64,000 bases of DNA from Bacteroidales bacterium (GTDB lineage Bacteria > Bacteroidota > Bacteroidia > Bacteroidales > UBA932), in contig JAFQAT010000017.1 of assembly GCA_017399865.1 (NCBI GenBank), positions 153,079 through 217,078 on the forward strand, read 5' to 3'. The position numbers and the translations under genes are program-made. This document shows, piece after piece, positions 7,730-14,108 of the stretch. Numbering within the stretch: the stretch's first letter is position 1; each line of letters begins with the position of its first letter. The notes beneath the pieces are model-generated. The model made no database searches. It saw only the letters and a program-made list of their open reading frames with translations, and was not told where the DNA came from.

Positions 7730-9754
7730 AATATTGCCATCCTCATCATAGTACAGCCTGTCTACACATACGGAGCGACGGATTGAACATGCTCCTGCCA
7801 GCTGGGGATTGTTCTCGATATCAAGATTCCTGCGGCTCAGATCGGCTGTATGGTAGAATATGAACCATTCACCACGGTATTCCACTATGCTGTGATGATT
7901 GGTTCCGCTGTTTACAGGCCCCAGTATCACACCCTTATACTCATATGGTCCGAGAGGTGAGTCGGAAACCGCATATGCAATCTGCGGCTGGTGGCCGGTA
8001 AACGGACTGTTGGAGTATGACATGTAGTACTTGCCGTCTTTCTTATGTACCCAGACAGCTTCGAAGAATTCTTCCAGTCCTTCTATGATATGTACTTCTC
8101 CATCATATGAGGTCATGTCTTCGTTAAGCTTTATCGCGCAGACCGTGTTCTGGCCCATGAACAGGTATGCCTGTCCGTCGTCATCGATGAACACGCAAGG
8201 ATCTATGAAATCGCGGTCGCATATGACTCCCGGCGAGTCGATGGAAATGAGAGGATGTCCAAGAGGATCCTCGAACGGTCCTGTAGGACTGTCGCTGACA
8301 GCAACTCCGATATGCTTCCTGTCTGTCGGATAGTAGAGATAGTACCTGTCTTCGCGCTCGATACAGTCTGGAGCCCAGGCGGCTTCGTGTGCCCAGGTTG
8401 TCTGCTCGATGGGATTGAACGCCACTCCATGATCGGTAAATTCAACCATATCGACAGTGCTGAATACATGATAGTCGATCATATCGAAACCTTTTGCATC
8501 GTCACGGTCGTGGCTGGGATAGACATATAATGTGTCTCCGAAGACACGGGCTGACGGGTCGGCGGTGTAGATGTCGGTAATCACCGGATTAGGACCTAAC
8601 TTGAATGCGCTGCCTTTGCTGGATGGAGTTGCCTCGGAACCCGAATCCGATTCGGAACGCAATGACATCAGCACGCTTGACGGTCTGTCTGATTCGAATC
8701 TCAGGACAGATGGGGTGAGGGTCAGCAGGCCGTCTTCCGTTATGCGGAAGACCTGGATGACCCTGTCGTCGCGACATGCTGCAAGCAGGAGCTTTCCGTC
8801 TTCGGTGATCATGAAGTTGCGCGGATGGCTGGCAGTCCTGGTGTATCCGATCTTCTCGATTGTGCCGTCCGGACATGTCTTGAATATCGCGATTCCGTCA
8901 TTGTCAAGGCGATGGGATGTGTATAGATAATCGCCTGATGGATGGAGATGTATGTCCGCGCTGCCTCCGGCATTCACTTCGTCTGCCCGGACTTCCTGTA
9001 TCAGCCTGAACTCCGGCTTTTCGGAGGTGTATTCGATCGAGTATACCAATACGTTTCCTGACAGTTCGGCTATGCAGTACATTGTCCGGCCGTCCTTGCT
9101 GAATTCCATATGGCGCGGACCGCTGCCGGCCGGACATGGGATGTCACCTTCATGGGACAGGAGGTTTTCATTGTCCGGCGATGCCTTCAGAATCCTTATA
9201 CAGTCCGCTCCAAGATCAGAAGCAAGTATCCATTCCGGACTATTAGGCATGGTCCTGAGCTGGTGGATATGGGATTTTTCCTGTCTTTCGGTTACCGGAC
9301 CGCTTCCCTCGAACCTCAATGTCTGGCAGCAGTCCTTCAGGACTCCGTTCTCAGTAGGGAAGACGCTGACCGATCCTCCGCTGTAGTCTGCGGTCATGAC
9401 ATGATTTCCATATGTCATTATGAAGCACGGGTCGGCGCCTGTCTGAAGCAGTCCGGCTGTCTTCGACCCGTGCTTGTCGAATGAATACAGCCCTGATTCC
9501 GGCCCGGTTTCGCTTACGGCATATATGTGTCCGTCTTTATACAGGGCATATGACGGGTTGTCTGCTTCGTAATGTCCTTTCTGTCTGAATTCGAGATTAT
9601 CCGTGTCGAATTCATAGATGTAAAGATTATCTCCGTATGTGCCGATACAGATTTCCATGCTTTTGTCTTGTGAGATGATGCCGAGAAGTACACTGCCGGC
9701 CAGAATCACTGCAGCCGCTCCGCATACCCATGTCAAGGCAGTATGGGTTTTCAT
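7676..9754 (-). CDS. Lactonase-type beta-propeller fused to GH43 glycosidase
   Basis: This single 692-residue frame joins two enzyme-like domains. A membrane anchor or signal (about residues 7-27) is followed by a seven-bladed propeller of the 6-phosphogluconolactonase-like (PF10282) family: ICIGTYGDNLYIYEFD, PRHMEFSKDGRTMYCIAEL, DIHLHPSGDYLYTSHR, HPRNFMITEDGKLLLAAC. From about residue 380 the protein is a glycoside hydrolase family 43 propeller. It shows the expected base Asp in TADPSARVF, a second Asp in FIDPCVFIDDDGQAYLF, and the acid Glu in FFEAVWVHKKDGKYYMSYS. The likely substrate is an arabinose- or xylose-containing glycan outside the cytoplasm. The start overlaps the upstream 82-aa gene (ATGA). 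The 3' end overlaps the plug-only gene convergently. I do not know this fusion as a standard architecture. Confidence 0.85.
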   Translation of the reverse strand: MKTHTALTWVCGAAAVILAGSVLLGIISQDKSMEICIGTYGDNLYIYEFDTDNLEFRQKGHYEADNPSYALYKDGHIYAVSETGPESGLYSFDKHGSKTAGLLQTGADPCFIMTYGNHVMTADYSGGSVSVFPTENGVLKDCCQTLRFEGSGPVTERQEKSHIHQLRTMPNSPEWILASDLGADCIRILKASPDNENLLSHEGDIPCPAGSGPRHMEFSKDGRTMYCIAELSGNVLVYSIEYTSEKPEFRLIQEVRADEVNAGGSADIHLHPSGDYLYTSHRLDNDGIAIFKTCPDGTIEKIGYTRTASHPRNFMITEDGKLLLAACRDDRVIQVFRITEDGLLTLTPSVLRFESDRPSSVLMSLRSESDSGSEATPSSKGSAFKLGPNPVITDIYTADPSARVFGDTLYVYPSHDRDDAKGFDMIDYHVFSTVDMVEFTDHGVAFNPIEQTTWAHEAAWAPDCIEREDRYYLYYPTDRKHIGVAVSDSPTGPFEDPLGHPLISIDSPGVICDRDFIDPCVFIDDDGQAYLFMGQNTVCAIKLNEDMTSYDGEVHIIEGLEEFFEAVWVHKKDGKYYMSYSNSPFTGHQPQIAYAVSDSPLGPYEYKGVILGPVNSGTNHHSIVEYRGEWFIFYHTADLSRRNLDIENNPQLAGACSIRRSVCVDRLYYDEDGNILFCGDEDYSTRTSAAID

Positions 9755-9999
9755 ATGTTCTTGATGGTTATGTTGCTTTTCGGTACGAAATAATAGCGGA
9801 CAAGATCTGTTGCAATCTCGGGATTTTCAGCCACGATCTTTTCTGCTTTTTTCAACGCCAGGCGAAGGCGGTGGTGGCGATAGTGACGCCTGAACCATCC
9901 GTAGCGGTGGTTGCGGTCGCTAAGGAAACTGAGGTCCTTGACCTCGACCACCCTTTTGTGGATCCTGTAGTCACTATGCTTTTTCTTTCCGGATTTCAT
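9751..9999 (-). CDS. Small basic protein of unknown function
   Basis: An 82-residue, strongly basic frame (MKSGKKKHSDYRIHKRVVEV at the start; many His and Arg, including a RRHYRHHRLR stretch). I recognise no family. Support for it being real: it overlaps the GH43 fusion start by 4 bases (ATGA), a common operon junction, and a perfect -7 box TAAATTTG lies 20 bases upstream on the same strand (10019-10026). Without it the GH43 gene would have a long leader. It could be a nucleic-acid-binding or translation-coupling peptide, but nothing in the sequence establishes that. Confidence 0.5.
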   Translation of the reverse strand: MKSGKKKHSDYRIHKRVVEVKDLSFLSDRNHRYGWFRRHYRHHRLRLALKKAEKIVAENPEIATDLVRYYFVPKSNITIKNI

Positions 10000-10018
10000 C
10001 AGAAACTTTGATTTTCTG

Positions 10019-10026
10019 CAAATTTA
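10019..10026 (-). promoter_or_regulatory. -7 box TAAATTTG for the 82-aa gene/GH43 operon
   Basis: On the minus strand this reads TAAATTTG, an exact match to the Bacteroidota -7 consensus TAnnTTTG, 20 bases before the ATG at 9999. It lies back to back with the tRNA-Leu promoter. Confidence 0.6.
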
Positions 10027-10049
10027 GCGAATAGTTCCGAATTTTGGAT

Positions 10050-10057
10050 TATCTTTG
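10050..10057 (+). promoter_or_regulatory. -7 box TATCTTTG for tRNA-Leu
   Basis: TATCTTTG matches TAnnTTTG exactly and lies 10 bases before the first base of the tRNA, placing the transcript start at or near the mature 5' end. No clear TTG -33 element is seen at 20-base spacing. Confidence 0.65.
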
Positions 10058-10067
10058 CATCCGGTTC

Positions 10068-10414
10068 GCCTTGGTGGTGGAATAGGTAGACACGCGGGAC
10101 TTTAAAGGGCAGACGAAACAGTTTGTCGTACAAGAGTGCCTCAAAGGAAACTTTGAGAGTAGAACTCCCCTAACAAACAGAAGCCTCGCTTGCAGAAATG
10201 CAGGTTTTGGTGATGGCTCACTAAGTTCGACATTGTCGATAAATGGCGTAGAGACTATACAGGGAGGGCCTAAACGCGTAAGCGCATGGTCAAGAAATAG
10301 TCCAGACTACAACGGCTTAACATCCAGGATGAAGCCGGCTTGTGTAAAAGCAAGAGTAGCAAGAAAATCCCGTGGCCAGAAATGGCCGTACGGGTTCGAT
10401 TCCCGTCCGAGGCA
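10068..10414 (+). tRNA. tRNA-Leu(UAA), split by an intron
   Basis: Exon 1 is 10068-10102 and exon 2 is 10364-10414, giving an 86-nt class II tRNA. Acceptor arms GCCTTGG and CCGAGGC pair over 7 bp with one G-T; A73 is at 10414 and CCA is not encoded. The joined anticodon stem CGGGA/TCCCG closes the loop CTTAAAA, so the anticodon is TAA (Leu). The variable arm GTGGCCAGAAATGGCCGTA and the T-loop GTTCGATTC are normal. The 261-nt interruption falls exactly between anticodon bases U34 and A35. A strong terminator follows at 10419. Confidence 0.93.
10103..10363 (+). ncRNA. Group I self-splicing intron in tRNA-Leu(UAA)
   Basis: The 261-nt insert between U34 and A35 obeys the group I rule: the 5' exon ends in T and the intron ends in G (10363). 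The conserved core is visible. The R-like segment GTAGAGACTATAC is at 10248-10260 and the S-like segment AAGAAATAGTCC is at 10292-10303. GACTA (10253-10257) pairs with TAGTC (10298-10302) as P7. GNRA-capped hairpins include CTCAAAG-GAAA-CTTTGAG (10140-10157), TGCA-GAAA-TGCA (10191-10202) and CGC-GTAA-GCG between the two P7 strands. Site, length and the 3' end (AGCAAG before AAAATCC) closely resemble the cyanobacterial and plastid tRNA-Leu(UAA) introns, which are about 250 nt. No homing endonuclease frame is present. I have not folded the whole molecule. Confidence 0.92.
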
Positions 10415-10418
10415 CATT

Positions 10419-10454
10419 AATCCCTTGTAATCGTTTGATTATAAGGGATTTTTG
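10419..10454 (+). terminator. Terminator of tRNA-Leu
   Basis: AATCCCTTGTAATC (10419-10432) pairs with GATTATAAGGGATT (10437-10450) with one internal G-T, followed by a T-run. A typical intrinsic terminator starting 5 bases after the tRNA. Confidence 0.85.
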
Positions 10455-10507
10455 TTGTTGACTTCAATACTGTCCACGTCTTATATGGTTATGCGGGACA
10501 TCCCAAA

Positions 10508-10641
10508 GACGTTGAGCGGCGGGTTCTCTTTTGTATGGCTTGTAATCACGATTTCGTCGCTCAACATCGGAAATTTCCCGACGTTGAGCGACTGATGTTC
10601 CGTCAGACACGCGTATACCAGCGTCTCTGCCGCTCAACGTC
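10508..10641. repeat. Nested inverted repeats sharing the core CGCTCAACRTC
   Basis: Four copies of one 11-base core alternate in orientation. The outer pair is GACGTTGAGCGGC (10508-10520) and GCCGCTCAACGTC (10629-10641), a perfect 13-bp inverted repeat. The inner pair is GTCGCTCAACATCGG (10556-10570) and CCGACGTTGAGCGAC (10578-10592), 14 of 15 matching with a 7-base loop. The last copy overlaps the 3' end of the minus-strand gene at 10634. The alternating arrangement resembles a REP/BIME-type cluster. The interval 10455-10633 holds no credible gene. Confidence 0.75.
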
Positions 10642-11059
10642 TTGCGGGTTCAATTGCAGATTCCAAAGAATCAATCACATCATTCAGATATTCAACTGTG
10701 TTGACTATTTCCCGATTGCAATCACCTGAACAGTTCCACGGATAGAAATTGACTGATATCTCATCAAGTTCGGCGCAGGCGCAATATATGGCTCCGACTG
10801 CCTGCTCCAGTTCATATTCATAATCTCCTGAATAATCATCAATATAGCGGTTCAGATCTCCTGAAAGATCTTCAAGTATCTCCCTCTGATTTTTGATGAC
10901 CGTTTCGAACTCGCTTTCCAGATAATACCCGTCATCACAATCCGTGTATTCATCTTCGATGTCGTACTCGTCTTCCATCTCGATAGAGAACCTCTTGAGC
11001 TTGTTTATGACACATCTGATGCAACTAATGAACTTTTTGAGCCTCTTTCTCGTATTCAT
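10634..11059 (-). CDS. Small acidic protein of unknown function
   Basis: I choose the Met at 11059 (MNTRKRLKKFISC), giving 141 residues; the frame extends upstream through the promoter but those codons are unlikely to be translated. The N-terminus is basic with a Cys pair (CIRC). The rest is very acidic, with runs such as EMEDEYDIEDEYTDCDDGYY, then a probably helical region with several Cys (YCACAE, WNCSGDC). I recognise no family. A perfect -7 box TATATTTG lies at 11085-11092. The extreme C-terminus (EPARR) is encoded by the adjacent CGCTCAACGTC repeat. Its place beside repeats and a comF fragment suggests accessory DNA. It may be a lineage-specific protein. Confidence 0.5.
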   Translation of the reverse strand: MNTRKRLKKFISCIRCVINKLKRFSIEMEDEYDIEDEYTDCDDGYYLESEFETVIKNQREILEDLSGDLNRYIDDYSGDYEYELEQAVGAIYCACAELDEISVNFYPWNCSGDCNREIVNTVEYLNDVIDSLESAIEPARR

Positions 11060-11084
11060 ATCATCATCTTTTAATATACATGTA

Positions 11085-11119
11085 CAAATATATTGCACCC
11101 TTGTGCCGAAATACGGCAC
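11085..11119 (-). promoter_or_regulatory. -7 box with upstream palindrome (possible operator)
   Basis: On the minus strand TATATTTG (11085-11092) is a perfect -7 box for the 141-aa gene. Just upstream is the palindrome GTGCCG-aaata-CGGCAC (11103-11119), placed where the -33 region would lie, so a dimeric repressor could act there. The operator role is inference. Confidence 0.5.
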
Positions 11120-11174
11120 ATTTAAAAGATGATATATATGTTTACACATTATCATCCTGAACGAAGTCTTTTCC

Positions 11175-11310
11175 CTAGTGTCCCACAAATCCCAGCGTAG
11201 CGACGCTGATGCGGACCGATGCCGGCAGTACCGTCCTTAACGCCACAAAGCAGGCATGCAGCGTCGCCCCTGTTGTAAATACGTGATATGACATTAATAT
11301 AAGAACAACT
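11175..11310 (-). pseudogene. Fragment of a comF 3' end
   Basis: Translated on the minus strand, 11175-11285 gives VFTTGATLHACFVALRTVLP and then a segment ending SVATLGFVGH before a TAG stop. This aligns along about 35 residues with the C-terminus of the intact ComF protein encoded at 15434-16246. Before VFTTG the fragment reads LILMSYH where intact ComF has LLLIDD, so the catalytic PRPP-binding acidic pair is lost and the reading frame has no credible start. The first 27 bases beside the stop are nearly identical to the intact gene (one difference); the rest is about 60 percent identical. Upstream (11290-11391) is AT-rich with no other feature recognised. It is a decayed copy or a displaced gene end. 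Confidence 0.75.
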
Positions 11311-11391
11311 ATTTCTTATATTATTATATTTTTCTAACTTTACTTGTTCAAAATCGAATAATAGTTTATTCGAGAAATAACTAGCGTCATT

Positions 11392-11505
11392 ATGGAAGAA
11401 AACAAGTACATCTCCCCGGAAGTGGAAGTTCTGGATGTTTATCCAGAGGGAGTGCTCTGCGACAGTACGGATCTTGACATGGATCCGGAAGAGGGCTATA
11501 TGTAG
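11392..11505 (+). CDS. 37-residue Bacteroidales-type small peptide gene
   Basis: A short frame, MEENKYISPEVEVLDVYPEG followed by VLCDSTDLDMDPEEGYM, then TAG. The pattern of a Lys/Tyr-hx-Pro-Glu-hydrophobic start, a central LC-S segment and an acidic Gly/Tyr tail recurs in short Bacteroidales proteins located next to surface lipoprotein genes; I know no assigned function. There is no signal peptide. It precedes the FISUMP lipoprotein by 118 bases containing two REP-like palindromes, the first starting right after its stop codon, so the pair may be one transcript. The single conserved-looking Cys and small size would fit a regulatory or modified peptide, but that is a guess. Confidence 0.6.
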   Translation: MEENKYISPEVEVLDVYPEGVLCDSTDLDMDPEEGYM

Positions 11506-11580
11506 ATTGCCGGTCGCAGCCGGCAATGACGTCCTCTGTCATTCCCGACGTCCTCTGTCATTCCCGACTTGATCGGGAAT
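11506..11580. repeat. Two REP-like palindromes between peptide and lipoprotein genes
   Basis: ATTGCCGG-tcgcag-CCGGCAAT occupies 11506-11527 and ATTCCCGA-cttga-TCGGGAAT occupies 11560-11580; an isolated half site GTCATTCCCGAC is at 11539-11550. The first palindrome recurs at 13647-13668 with identical flanks (AG before, GAC after). Confidence 0.85.
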
Positions 11581-11623
11581 CTTATAAAGTCGTCGTATCA
11601 ATGTAAATAATGATTGTAACTAT

Positions 11624-13432
11624 ATGAAACTCCGATTCTTTTCAATTTTTGCTCTGGCAGGATTGCTGTTAAGCAGTTGCGCAGTAGAGGAGGTTCCAGT
11701 AACAGAACATACAATCCTCGCTGTAATGGAAGGTGACCAGACCCGTACTTCTGTCACCGATGGAGGTGTATTTTCCTGGTCTGCTGGTGACCAGGTGTGG
11801 CTTCAGACAACAAATGGAAGTGTTGTCGGAACCCTTTCATCGGGAGCCGGGACATCGCGTGCAAGTTTTTCCACAGGTGCGTTTATTGGCGATCTGACAG
11901 GCAAGGCGGTTTATCCATATAATGCTTCTCACTCGATTTCAGGTGATGAACTTAGTTTCGTTCTGCCAGCCTCATATGATCTCGGCTCGAATCTCACAAA
12001 CACCAATGCTGCGATGTATGGGGTCGATGTTGATGGAACCATCAGGTTCAATCATCTTGCCGGTGTTATGCGATTCAAGTTCAAGGATGTCCCTGCTGGT
12101 GTGAACAAGTTCACGATCACCCTCGACAAGAAGATCAACGGAACTTTCACGGCGGATCTTGCTGAGGAGTATCCTGTGATCGAGACATCATCGGCTTCGG
12201 CTGCCTCAGAGAAGACAATCACATTGAACTTCATCGCATTGACAGCAAAGTCTGACATCAGTATCTATGTCCCGCTTCCGATCGGAACATACAATTCTCT
12301 CGAACTCGGTCTCTACGATGACGGCCAGGCAGTATGGACATATTCAAAGTCTGTCACCAACACAGTCAGCCGCAAGAGTCTGAAACTCATGCCAACTGTC
12401 GATATTGAGGGCGGTGTGGTTGATCTCTCAGAGAATGGAACAGCAAACAGTTACATTGTCTCAAAGTCCGGCACTTACAAGTTCAGCACTGTCAAGGGCA
12501 ACAGCAGCGAATCAGTGGGTGCAGTGTCATCTGCTGAAGTGCTTTGGGAAAGTTTCGGAACAGATGTGACTCCTAATGTGGGTGATCTTGTGAAGAATAT
12601 TTCTTACAAGAATGGTGAAGTCACATTCCAGACCGCCGACACCTTCACGAGGGGTAACGCTGTCATCGCAGCCAAGGATGCGTCAGGCGCCATCCTCTGG
12701 TCATGGCATATCTGGCTTACAGACGAGCCTCAGGGTCAGGAGTATTACAACAACGCCGGCACAATGATGGACCGTAACCTCGGTGCGACAAGTGCAACTC
12801 CTGGTAACGTCGGTGCTTTGGGCCTTCTGTATCAGTGGGGTAGAAAGGATCCGTTCCTTGGTTCTTCAAGCATCAGCAGCGACATAGAAGCCAAGTCAAC
12901 CGGAACCTGGCCGTCAGCGGTATCTTCAAATTCAACAAACGGCACCATAGAGTACGCAACTGCCTACCCTACTACTTTCATTAAATATAATAGTAGTAAT
13001 TACGATTGGTATTACACAGGTTCATCCACTACAGATAACACCCGTTGGACCACTTCTACAGCAACGAAGTCAATCTACGATCCATGTCCATCAGGTTGGC
13101 GTGTTCCGGATGGTGGCGACAATGGTATATGGTCAAAGGCTCTTGGTCCAAGTTCAGATTTTGCTCAAAGTTCATTATATGACAGCACCAACGAGGGTAT
13201 GAACTTCTCCGGCAAGTTTGGCTCAGATCAGACTATCTGGTATCCTGCTTCGGGTTTTCGCTGCGACTACGATGACGTCCTGGACAGTGTCGGTCGCGGC
13301 GGCGACTATTGGTCTGCCTCTCCTTTCAGCGACTTCGCGTACGACCTGTTCTTCAGCGACTATGACGACGTCATTCCGTCTAACTGCAGCTATCGCGCGT
13401 ACGGTCTATCTGTCCGTTGTCTCCAAGAATAA
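11624..13432 (+). CDS. Fimbrillin-like lipoprotein with hypervariable-looking FISUMP/C-lectin C-terminus
   Basis: A 602-residue lipoprotein with lipobox LSSC (Cys19). Residues about 25-265 are fimbrillin/Mfa-like (GGVFSWSAGDQVWLQ, GKAVYPYNAS, RFNHLAGVMRFKF). Residues about 365-602 form a FISUMP domain (MMDRNLGATSAT, GLLYQWGRKDPF, YDPCPSGWRVPDGG, DYWSASP, YGLSVRCLQE). The final 55 residues are distinctive: Asp, Tyr, Phe, Ser, Cys and Val residues fill positions that are often Asn in related proteins, and 31 of 49 codons from 13259 end in C. This is what adenine-directed mutagenesis of AAC codons by a diversity-generating retroelement leaves behind. A GC-rich hairpin follows the stop at 13466. 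No reverse transcriptase or template repeat is in the window. The protein is probably surface exposed, binding a variable ligand. Confidence 0.85.
   Translation: MKLRFFSIFALAGLLLSSCAVEEVPVTEHTILAVMEGDQTRTSVTDGGVFSWSAGDQVWLQTTNGSVVGTLSSGAGTSRASFSTGAFIGDLTGKAVYPYNASHSISGDELSFVLPASYDLGSNLTNTNAAMYGVDVDGTIRFNHLAGVMRFKFKDVPAGVNKFTITLDKKINGTFTADLAEEYPVIETSSASAASEKTITLNFIALTAKSDISIYVPLPIGTYNSLELGLYDDGQAVWTYSKSVTNTVSRKSLKLMPTVDIEGGVVDLSENGTANSYIVSKSGTYKFSTVKGNSSESVGAVSSAEVLWESFGTDVTPNVGDLVKNISYKNGEVTFQTADTFTRGNAVIAAKDASGAILWSWHIWLTDEPQGQEYYNNAGTMMDRNLGATSATPGNVGALGLLYQWGRKDPFLGSSSISSDIEAKSTGTWPSAVSSNSTNGTIEYATAYPTTFIKYNSSNYDWYYTGSSTTDNTRWTTSTATKSIYDPCPSGWRVPDGGDNGIWSKALGPSSDFAQSSLYDSTNEGMNFSGKFGSDQTIWYPASGFRCDYDDVLDSVGRGGDYWSASPFSDFAYDLFFSDYDDVIPSNCSYRAYGLSVRCLQE
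13259..13420 (+). other. Candidate DGR variable region
   Basis: The codons from R-C-D-Y to R-A-Y-G include TGC, GAC, TAC, GTC, TTC, AGC and GGC at positions where FISUMP/C-lectin relatives commonly carry Asn, so most differ from AAC only at the first two bases; TAT and ATT could similarly come from AAT. Invariant scaffold words (YWSASP, LSVRC) are interspersed, as in DGR target proteins. This is inference from codon pattern; no template was found here. Confidence 0.45.
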
Positions 13433-13465
13433 CTCTTAATCAGAACATGCCTTTTGCGGACTTCT

Positions 13466-13484
13466 TCTCGCGCCCGGCGCGAGA
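13466..13484. other. GC-rich hairpin downstream of the lipoprotein gene
   Basis: TCTCGCGCC (13466-13474) and GGCGCGAGA (13476-13484) form a near-continuous palindrome 34 bases after the stop codon. It lacks a T-run, so it is a weak terminator candidate. DGR targets carry a GC-rich hairpin or cruciform shortly after the variable region, which makes its position notable. Confidence 0.55.
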
Positions 13485-13498
13485 GAGTCGGCGCAGAG

Positions 13499-13519
13499 AT
13501 CCCCGATCAGGTCGGGGAT
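13499..13519. repeat. REP-like palindrome
   Basis: ATCCCCGA-tcagg-TCGGGGAT, followed by GAC. It is the same family as the palindromes at 11506, 11560, 13647, 13760, 14109, 14260 and 59670, with different arm bases. Its right arm is the beginning of the 22-bp tandem array. Confidence 0.8.
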
Positions 13520-13641
13520 GACTGCTGGACAGGCCCGGGATGACTGATGGATAAGTCGTGGATGACTGATGTACAGGTCGGGTATGACTGCTGTACAAGT
13601 CGGGGGTGACTGGCGGATAAGTCGGGGTGACGGTTGGATTT
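13511..13641 (+). repeat. Tandem array of a 22-bp unit (six degenerate copies)
   Basis: Units start at 13511, 13533, 13555, 13577, 13599 and 13621 (the last is 21 bp). Each begins GTCGGG or a close variant, continues GATGACTG, and ends with RTAA or ACAG. The unit equals the right half of the REP palindrome plus its GAC flank and a short spacer, so the array looks like expansion of a half-REP. Confidence 0.85.
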
Positions 13642-13646
13642 ATGAG

Positions 13647-13668
13647 ATTGCCGGTCGCAGCCGGCAAT
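13647..13668. repeat. REP-like palindrome, identical to the copy at 11506
   Basis: ATTGCCGG-tcgcag-CCGGCAAT; identical to 11506-11527 including the AG before it and GAC after it, 2.1 kb away on the other side of the lipoprotein gene. Confidence 0.85.
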
Positions 13669-13680
13669 GACTGGTGGGCC

Positions 13681-13781
13681 GTCATGTTCGGCTGTTTCGT
13701 CATGATCGGCTGTTTCGTCATGATCGGCTGTTTCGTCATGCTCGGTTGTCTGTTTCGTCATGCCCGGCTCCGACCGGGCAT
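13681..13781 (+). repeat. 18-bp tandem half-REP array ending in a full palindrome
   Basis: Units at 13681, 13699 and 13717 are 18 bp (GTCATGATCGGCTGTTTC and variants), then a 22-bp variant at 13735, then a complete REP ATGCCCGG-ctccga-CCGGGCAT at 13760-13781. The repeated piece is the left half of the REP, so this array and the 22-bp array expand opposite halves. Confidence 0.85.
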
Positions 13782-13784
13782 CTC

Positions 13785-14093
13785 TCATATTAGGTCAGGG
13801 TCATCAATAATACTATGTGACAAATCCTCCCATTGGGGATTCAAGGTGTCTACAAGTTGATTCTTCCATTCTCTTTTAAAGTGCTTCAGTTGTTTTTCTC
13901 TTGCGATTGCCTGTTCAATAGACGGAAGTTGCTCGAAGTATACCAGTTTGTTGCAGTTGTATTTCGATGTGAAGACAGAGCCGTGGCCTTCAAAATGTTC
14001 TCTTGCTCGTCGTTTAAGTGAGTTGGTTATTCCGGTATAGAGGACCTTGTTGGTCTGGTTGGTCATGAAGTATATGTAGCCTTTCTTTTGCAT
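13785..14093 (-). CDS. GIY-YIG nuclease-superfamily protein
   Basis: I start at the Met at 14093 (MQKKGYIYFMTNQ), giving 102 residues. The longer frame starting at 14129 would translate the REP palindrome itself into its first dozen residues, which is unlikely to be real. The core is diagnostic: GYIYFM and LYTGIT stand for GIY and YIG, followed by the Arg-rich helix NSLKRRAREH and the catalytic-type Glu in AIAREKQLKHFKREWK. The family (YhbQ/URI-like, single-domain) cuts DNA or is of unknown activity. The gene is enclosed by palindromes of one family on both sides (13760-13781 and 14109-14129), and the RAYT transposase follows at 14331. That context suggests a role in repeat mobility or that both were captured by the repeats. 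Confidence 0.85.
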   Translation of the reverse strand: MQKKGYIYFMTNQTNKVLYTGITNSLKRRAREHFEGHGSVFTSKYNCNKLVYFEQLPSIEQAIAREKQLKHFKREWKNQLVDTLNPQWEDLSHSIIDDPDLI

Positions 14094-14108
14094 GGTCTTT
14101 GGGTTTAG

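Noticed and set aside
10068-10414. tmRNA (ssrA)
   Set aside because: The flanks form a full tRNA-Leu with its own anticodon loop once the insert is removed, and there is no tag peptide; group I core motifs explain the insert.
10233-10430. A 65-residue frame inside the tRNA-Leu intron
   Set aside because: It runs across the intron core and exon 2 and has no endonuclease motif; not a homing gene.
13440-13788. Repetitive MTKQP/TEHDE-like short proteins on the minus strand
   Set aside because: They translate only the tandem half-REP arrays; the periodicity is that of DNA repeats, not protein.
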